NCBI GenBank assembly: GCA_002422995.1
Contig: DIUK01000105.1
Coordinates: 18,128 to 35,825, forward strand
Origin: Rhodocyclaceae bacterium UBA6160
Lineage (GTDB): Bacteria > Pseudomonadota > Gammaproteobacteria > Burkholderiales > Rhodocyclaceae
DNA: 17,698 bases
Reading direction: 5' to 3'
Positions 14,222 to 17,698 of the stretch are shown one piece after another. A model generated the notes under the pieces. The model ran no database searches. It was not told the DNA's origin and saw only the letters and a program-made list of their open reading frames with translations. The position numbers and the translations under genes were made by a program. The stretch's first letter is position 1; every line of letters starts with the position of its first letter.

Positions 14222-15473
14222 CGGCTTTTTCTCCAGTGTTAATTTTATCGCCGCCTGCAATAGGCTGCTGGTTTTCGATTCTGCGGACTTCGTTTGGTGC
14301 CATCCAGCCCGGTTCACCGGCCCGGCCCAGCGCAATGCGATAGGATTCAAAGCGGCTTTTCATATCGCCGCGTTCAAGGCCCGCTGTGTTAAACTCGCAA
14401 AAATATGTGATCGTGCGGAAGCATTTGCGGTTCACTTCCTGCTGGATTTTGACCAGGATTTTGGAAAGCGAATACTTGATAAAGCCAATGCTCATCTGCT
14501 CAATGCCGGTTCCCCAGCTGGTAGTCTTTTCATTGTGGCCGATCATGAAGGGAGGCACGCCAAAAATGCGGGCGATATCTTCAATCTGAAACTTGCGGGT
14601 TTCCAGCAGCTGCGCATCTTCTGCTTTCATCGAAAGCGTTTTAATATCCATCTCGCCTTGCAGCACGGCTGGCAGGTGATGATTACCCAGCCCTGTGTGG
14701 CGCTTTGCAAAATCCCGGCGCAGCCCTTCCGCTTGCTCCGGCGTCACATTCCCTTTGGAGGTTATAATGAAATCCGGGCGAGAACCGTTCTTGAAAAACT
14801 CGGCGCTATACTGGTCTGCGGCGATGGCAATACCTGCGGGTGTATGCAGGGCGTTTTTAAGCGTGCTCATGCCGCGCAGGCCATCAAACCCAAGGTTGGG
14901 CACATGGAGCATATCGTCTTGGTCGAGCACTTCAATGACGCCGTTTTCACGGTAGATCGTATATATCAGCCGGTCATTCAGCTTTTTAACCGTCACCGCC
15001 AAAGGGTGGAGAGCTTCAAATCCGCTGATAAGGGGCGACAGGCGGCTTTTGCGTATGATTTTTGCGAAGCCATCGCCATGCAATAGCAGGGATGAAATAA
15101 AGAATTCCCAAAAAACTGCAGCCGAATAGCAAGGATTTGGCTGCTCATTTAGAAGCCACCAAATATCATGCTTAATGCGCATTGGCACATCGTCATCATG
15201 GCGCTCATAGATATGCAACGGCATACTTACGACAGAGCCAGAAATCAATCCCACGCAGGCATAAACAGAAGATATGCGCATCGCTGTTTTTTCATTCACC
15301 GGCACGCCCGCGCCCGCCATACCCACTTGGAAAATTTCTTGCCACTCGCTGTGATTTGAAGTCTGCGCGATATCCGCAGCCTGCGGCGTGGTCAAAAGTG
15401 GAATATGGTTTGGTCTGCTGTCGCTAGAATCTGCTGGCGTGCTATCGCCAAATAGCCGGGAATATAAACTCAT
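14178..15473 (-). CDS. portal protein, HK97 family
   Basis: A 431-residue protein forming the dodecameric ring at one capsid vertex, through which DNA enters and leaves and to which terminase and then the neck bind. Recognisable HK97-portal features include RISSVYACVGLISGSVVSMPLHIYER near residues 65-92, FEFFISSLLLHGDGFAKI-like text near 122-139, the strand MLHVPNLGFDGLRGMSTLKNA, and the IEDIARIFGVPPFMIGHNE segment followed by a helix with EQMSIGFIKYSL. The C-terminal 30 residues are Asp/Lys/Gly/Ala-rich and probably disordered. The start overlaps the terL stop (ATGA); the 3' end overlaps the protease gene by 44 bases. Family and order both support the call. Confidence 0.95.
   Translation of the reverse strand: MSLYSRLFGDSTPADSSDSRPNHIPLLTTPQAADIAQTSNHSEWQEIFQVGMAGAGVPVNEKTAMRISSVYACVGLISGSVVSMPLHIYERHDDDVPMRIKHDIWWLLNEQPNPCYSAAVFWEFFISSLLLHGDGFAKIIRKSRLSPLISGFEALHPLAVTVKKLNDRLIYTIYRENGVIEVLDQDDMLHVPNLGFDGLRGMSTLKNALHTPAGIAIAADQYSAEFFKNGSRPDFIITSKGNVTPEQAEGLRRDFAKRHTGLGNHHLPAVLQGEMDIKTLSMKAEDAQLLETRKFQIEDIARIFGVPPFMIGHNEKTTSWGTGIEQMSIGFIKYSLSKILVKIQQEVNRKCFRTITYFCEFNTAGLERGDMKSRFESYRIALGRAGEPGWMAPNEVRRIENQQPIAGGDKINTGEKADAKTDAKNGNAAPL
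14231..14234 (-). promoter_or_regulatory. ribosome binding site that fixes the protease start
   Basis: GGAG lies 9 bases before ATG 14221, inside the portal gene. The in-frame upstream start at 14350 is a TTG with portal-coding sequence behind it, and the later ATGs at 14200 and 14194 have no purine-rich site. The site therefore favours 14221 as the start. Confidence 0.7.
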
Positions 15474-17179
15474 AACAGAATCACTTTCGGCTCTACCTTT
15501 TCACCCTTGTTAAGCTTGGCAATGCCTATGGCCATTGCCAGCGCAACAATACCGTCGATGCGCCCGGTGGCTTTATGCTTCGCAAATTTGCGGTTGCGTG
15601 CCGGGTCCTCTTGCAGAACGGCTGATGAAACATTCCAGCGCAATACAGGGTTTATTTGGACCTCAAGCGCACCGCTCAAAATCACATCTTCCAGTGCTTC
15701 GATGGCTGGCCCCATGTCTTTGAAGCCTTGCCCGAATTCTGCCAGTGGCAAGGACAGGCCGATATCGTCCATTTCCTGCTTAAGCAAGTCGATGCGCCAG
15801 CGGTCATAAGCTATCGAATGGAAGCCATGAAACCCGTTCATTTCCGCAAGCCATGGCGCTATATGGCCGTAGTTTACGGTAACTCCCGGAGTCGTTTGCA
15901 AAAACTCCTGATCGCGCCATAATAGGTAAGGAACCCTGTCCTTATCGGCGCGCACTGACAGCGTTTCTTCCGGTGTCCAAAAGTCCACCAGCGCTTTGTA
16001 TTTTTCGCCTATTTTCCATACCCGCGCACACGCGGTTAGATCCCGCTTTGCCGACAAGTCGAGCGCCGCAAAACAAGGCACATCTAAAAGCTCGGAGAAG
16101 TCCAGTTCGCGCTCACATGATTGCCATGCTTCACGGCCCATCCACGCCGCCTCTGAATCCGTCCAGACGCAGAAATTTAACCGCAGCGTGAGGTTGCGCT
16201 TGCTGGGCATCCCCAGAGCTTTTTTTACCTCGCTGCGCAGATATTCATGCTGGAAAGTTATGCCCAGATTTGGGTTTGCTTTCGGCCAGCAGCTTTCATC
16301 TTTTAGCGGGTCGTCGCCTTCATCCAGCGCGCAAATATATGCGAAGAAATCGTCAGCAGCCAGTTCGCCAGCGCAAACTTTGGTGCCGTATTCATGATAA
16401 TCCCAGCATACCGAATTGCGGTCACTGCCAGAATTGGTAATCATAAAGGTTAGCGCTTGCCGCCTGCCCTTCATGCCTTTGGCCAGAAACTCCACCATGG
16501 CATCCGTTGGATGCTCATGAAGCTCATCGAGCAAAGAGCAATGCGGGCGAAAGCCCGACTTGCCGCGCCCGCTGGATTCCGAAGATATCGGCCTAAAGAA
16601 AGAGCCTTTATTCAGATACGCGATGTTCCACTCGCGGCCTTCGCCGCCAGAGAAAACAACGCGGCCAGCTATAGCAGGCGACTGCTTTGCCATTGAAATC
16701 GCGTCGCGGAATAAAACCCGCGCCTGCTCTTTGTCAACAGCAGCGGAATATACTTCCGCGCCCGGCTCATTGTCTGCCATCATCATCAGCAGGCCGATGC
16801 CTGCCGCAAGCGGCGATTTACCAGAGCCTTTACCCGTTTCGATAAAGGCCATTTTGAAACGGCGGAAACCGTTGGCGCGCTTCCACCCGAAGATAGAGCC
16901 GACAATAAATTTTTGCCACAGTGTCAGTTCAAATGGCTGGCCTTCAAATTGGCCGCCATTTAGCCGCAGCACTTTTGGGAAGAATGCAATGGCGCGATTT
17001 GCTGCCGCATCATCCCAATAAATCCCTCGTTTTTTTCCGTCTTTCAGATCGTTCAAGTGACGCTGGCAAGCGTTCCTCACATGAGGACCGGCCACGATTT
17101 TTCCTTCTAAAACGCTCCGCGCATATAGCTCAACGTCCGTTAAAGAAATCTTCTTCTTGGCTGTCTTTTTCCTCATCAT
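15470..17179 (-). CDS. terL: terminase large subunit (packaging ATPase/nuclease)
   Basis: The packaging motor: an N-terminal ATPase pumps DNA into the prohead and a C-terminal nuclease cuts the concatemer. Using the 569-residue form, the Walker A motif is TGKGSGKS near residues 115-122, and the Walker B motif is SLLDE with Asp and Glu near 218-219. The RNase H-like nuclease domain shows acidic residues in ALDLSAKRD (about 374), AYDRWR (about 459) and GRIDG (about 542). This is the Terminase_1 (HK97-like) family at normal length. A frame-extending TTG at 17182 is followed by ATG at 17179 and 17176; I prefer 17179, which has an AGGTG upstream. The 3' end makes an ATGA overlap with the portal gene. 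Confidence 0.97.
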   Translation of the reverse strand: MMRKKTAKKKISLTDVELYARSVLEGKIVAGPHVRNACQRHLNDLKDGKKRGIYWDDAAANRAIAFFPKVLRLNGGQFEGQPFELTLWQKFIVGSIFGWKRANGFRRFKMAFIETGKGSGKSPLAAGIGLLMMMADNEPGAEVYSAAVDKEQARVLFRDAISMAKQSPAIAGRVVFSGGEGREWNIAYLNKGSFFRPISSESSGRGKSGFRPHCSLLDELHEHPTDAMVEFLAKGMKGRRQALTFMITNSGSDRNSVCWDYHEYGTKVCAGELAADDFFAYICALDEGDDPLKDESCWPKANPNLGITFQHEYLRSEVKKALGMPSKRNLTLRLNFCVWTDSEAAWMGREAWQSCERELDFSELLDVPCFAALDLSAKRDLTACARVWKIGEKYKALVDFWTPEETLSVRADKDRVPYLLWRDQEFLQTTPGVTVNYGHIAPWLAEMNGFHGFHSIAYDRWRIDLLKQEMDDIGLSLPLAEFGQGFKDMGPAIEALEDVILSGALEVQINPVLRWNVSSAVLQEDPARNRKFAKHKATGRIDGIVALAMAIGIAKLNKGEKVEPKVILL

Positions 17180-17651
17180 CAAGCACCTGAATTTTTGAGC
17201 GCGATGCTGGCGTGAGGCCGAAATCTGAGAGCGACGCTTTTAGCCGACGCTCGGCATCTGCAATCAGCGCAAGCTCTGGCCTGTTCCTAACCATCGGCCC
17301 GCCTTTGCCGAAGGTGATATAAGTAAGCTCTCCAGCTGCTGCGAGTTGCAGCGATTTTCCGCCCTCGCCTTGAATCGTGATTGGCTTTGAAAGTGACTCG
17401 CGGGCGCTGCGCAAATCCGCATACGCTTCGCACAAAGTTTCCAGCGCTATGCCATCGGAGATGGTGAGCACGTTCATGTCGCTCAGCAGTTTTTCAATAA
17501 CCGGCCATGCCGCCTTTGCTTTTTCCGAAAGCCAGACAGGCGCGGTGGGTTTGCGTTTCGAGGGTTTTGGCTCGGCTTTATTTATCGCACGTTTGCCCGG
17601 ATTTCCCTTCACCAGTTTGATGACGTTAGGGGTTGATTTCCGACCCGCCAT
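17130..17651 (-). CDS. terS: terminase small subunit, P27 family
   Basis: A 173-residue protein that recognises phage DNA and hands it to the large terminase for packaging into the prohead. The N-terminus MAGRKSTPNVIKLVKGNPGK followed by a Lys/Pro-rich stretch, then WLSEKAKAAWPVIEKLL and DGIALETLCEAYADL, is the typical pattern of the P27 small-terminase family (HK97/P27-like phages), and the length fits. The late motif GPMVRNRPELALIADAERRL, in which a short invariant region precedes a helix, is also typical. The start is ATG at 17651; the ribosome site is weak (purine-rich AAAGG upstream). The gene overlaps the large terminase by 50 bases, so the two are probably translationally coupled. It is the first complete gene of the late operon in view. 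Confidence 0.9.
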   Translation of the reverse strand: MAGRKSTPNVIKLVKGNPGKRAINKAEPKPSKRKPTAPVWLSEKAKAAWPVIEKLLSDMNVLTISDGIALETLCEAYADLRSARESLSKPITIQGEGGKSLQLAAAGELTYITFGKGGPMVRNRPELALIADAERRLKASLSDFGLTPASRSKIQVLDDEEKDSQEEDFFNGR

Positions 17652-17658
17652 TTGCCCT

Positions 17659-17698
17659 TTACCTTTTTCTTTTCATTTCGCGGTTGTGTGTAAAAAAC
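17659..17698 (-). other. possible 3' end of an upstream gene, cut by window edge
   Basis: The 47 bases right of the small terminase gene hold no complete gene. One minus-strand frame is open from the edge to a TAA at 17661-17659. Its last codons read FFTHNREMKRKR, a basic tail that could end an upstream protein. HNH endonucleases often precede P27-type small terminases, but too little is visible to assign one. No promoter or terminator is recognisable in this stretch. Confidence 0.2.

Noticed and set aside
13472..14242. 256-codon open frame on the plus strand
   Set aside because: Antisense to the prohead protease; Cys/Phe-rich with no coherent pattern.
14222..14350. N-terminal extension of the protease from a TTG at 14350
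   Set aside because: The extra 43 residues are translated portal sequence in another frame and lack protease character. ATG 14221 has GGAG at good spacing.
14124..15086. 320-codon open frame on the plus strand
   Set aside because: Antisense to portal and the start of the protease gene. No ribosome site, no domain, and no other plus-strand gene anywhere in the window.
1..17698. Defence island, CRISPR array, tRNA, insertion sequence, attachment site or cargo gene
   Set aside because: I looked for direct repeats with spacers, cloverleaf-like segments, transposase motifs and non-structural genes in the gaps. The gaps are all under 100 bases and hold only the signals listed.

Overview
The window holds the late structural operon of a tailed, double-stranded DNA phage or prophage. 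Every supported gene is on the minus strand, so the reading order runs from the right edge to the left. The host is probably a Gram-negative bacterium: the tail genes are Mu/P2-type, the ribosome binding sites are GGAG/AAGGAG, and the base composition looks slightly above 50% G+C by eye. I cannot name the host; an alphaproteobacterium would fit but is a guess. No integrase, repressor, attachment site or host gene is in view, so free phage and prophage cannot be told apart.

Right part (17651 to 9671), packaging and head: P27-type small terminase, large terminase, HK97-type portal, ClpP-like prohead protease, HK97-fold major capsid protein with an N-terminal delta domain, a small Ala/Pro-rich protein, a gp6-like connector, a head closure protein, an HK97 gp10-like neck protein and a tail terminator. 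Left part (9654 to 1), contractile tail of Mu type: DUF2635 protein, tail sheath (Mu gpL), tail tube (Mu gpM), tail assembly chaperone, tape measure, gpN (DNA_circ_N), gpP hub, gp45 spike, gp46, gp47 and gp48 baseplate proteins, and the first 120 codons of a tail fibre. An HK97-type head joined to a Mu-type contractile tail is the plan known from Shigella phage SfV and related phages.

The genes are tightly packed, with many ATGA, TGATG or TAATG junctions and short overlaps, so translational coupling is likely. The capsid gene is the exception. A clear intrinsic terminator lies just before it, an 11-bp inverted repeat covers its stop codon, and a very strong terminator follows it. The late operon therefore looks punctuated around its most highly needed product, and readthrough or antitermination is needed to express the rest.

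The most informative hidden feature is a T_TTT_TTC slippery heptamer near the end of the tail assembly chaperone gene. A -1 shift there enters a frame with no usable start codon of its own. That frame encodes a 54-residue GpE-like extension ending just before the tape measure gene. This is the classical two-product tail chaperone arrangement, and simple ORF calling misses it. I found no defence system, CRISPR array, tRNA, insertion sequence or cargo gene.
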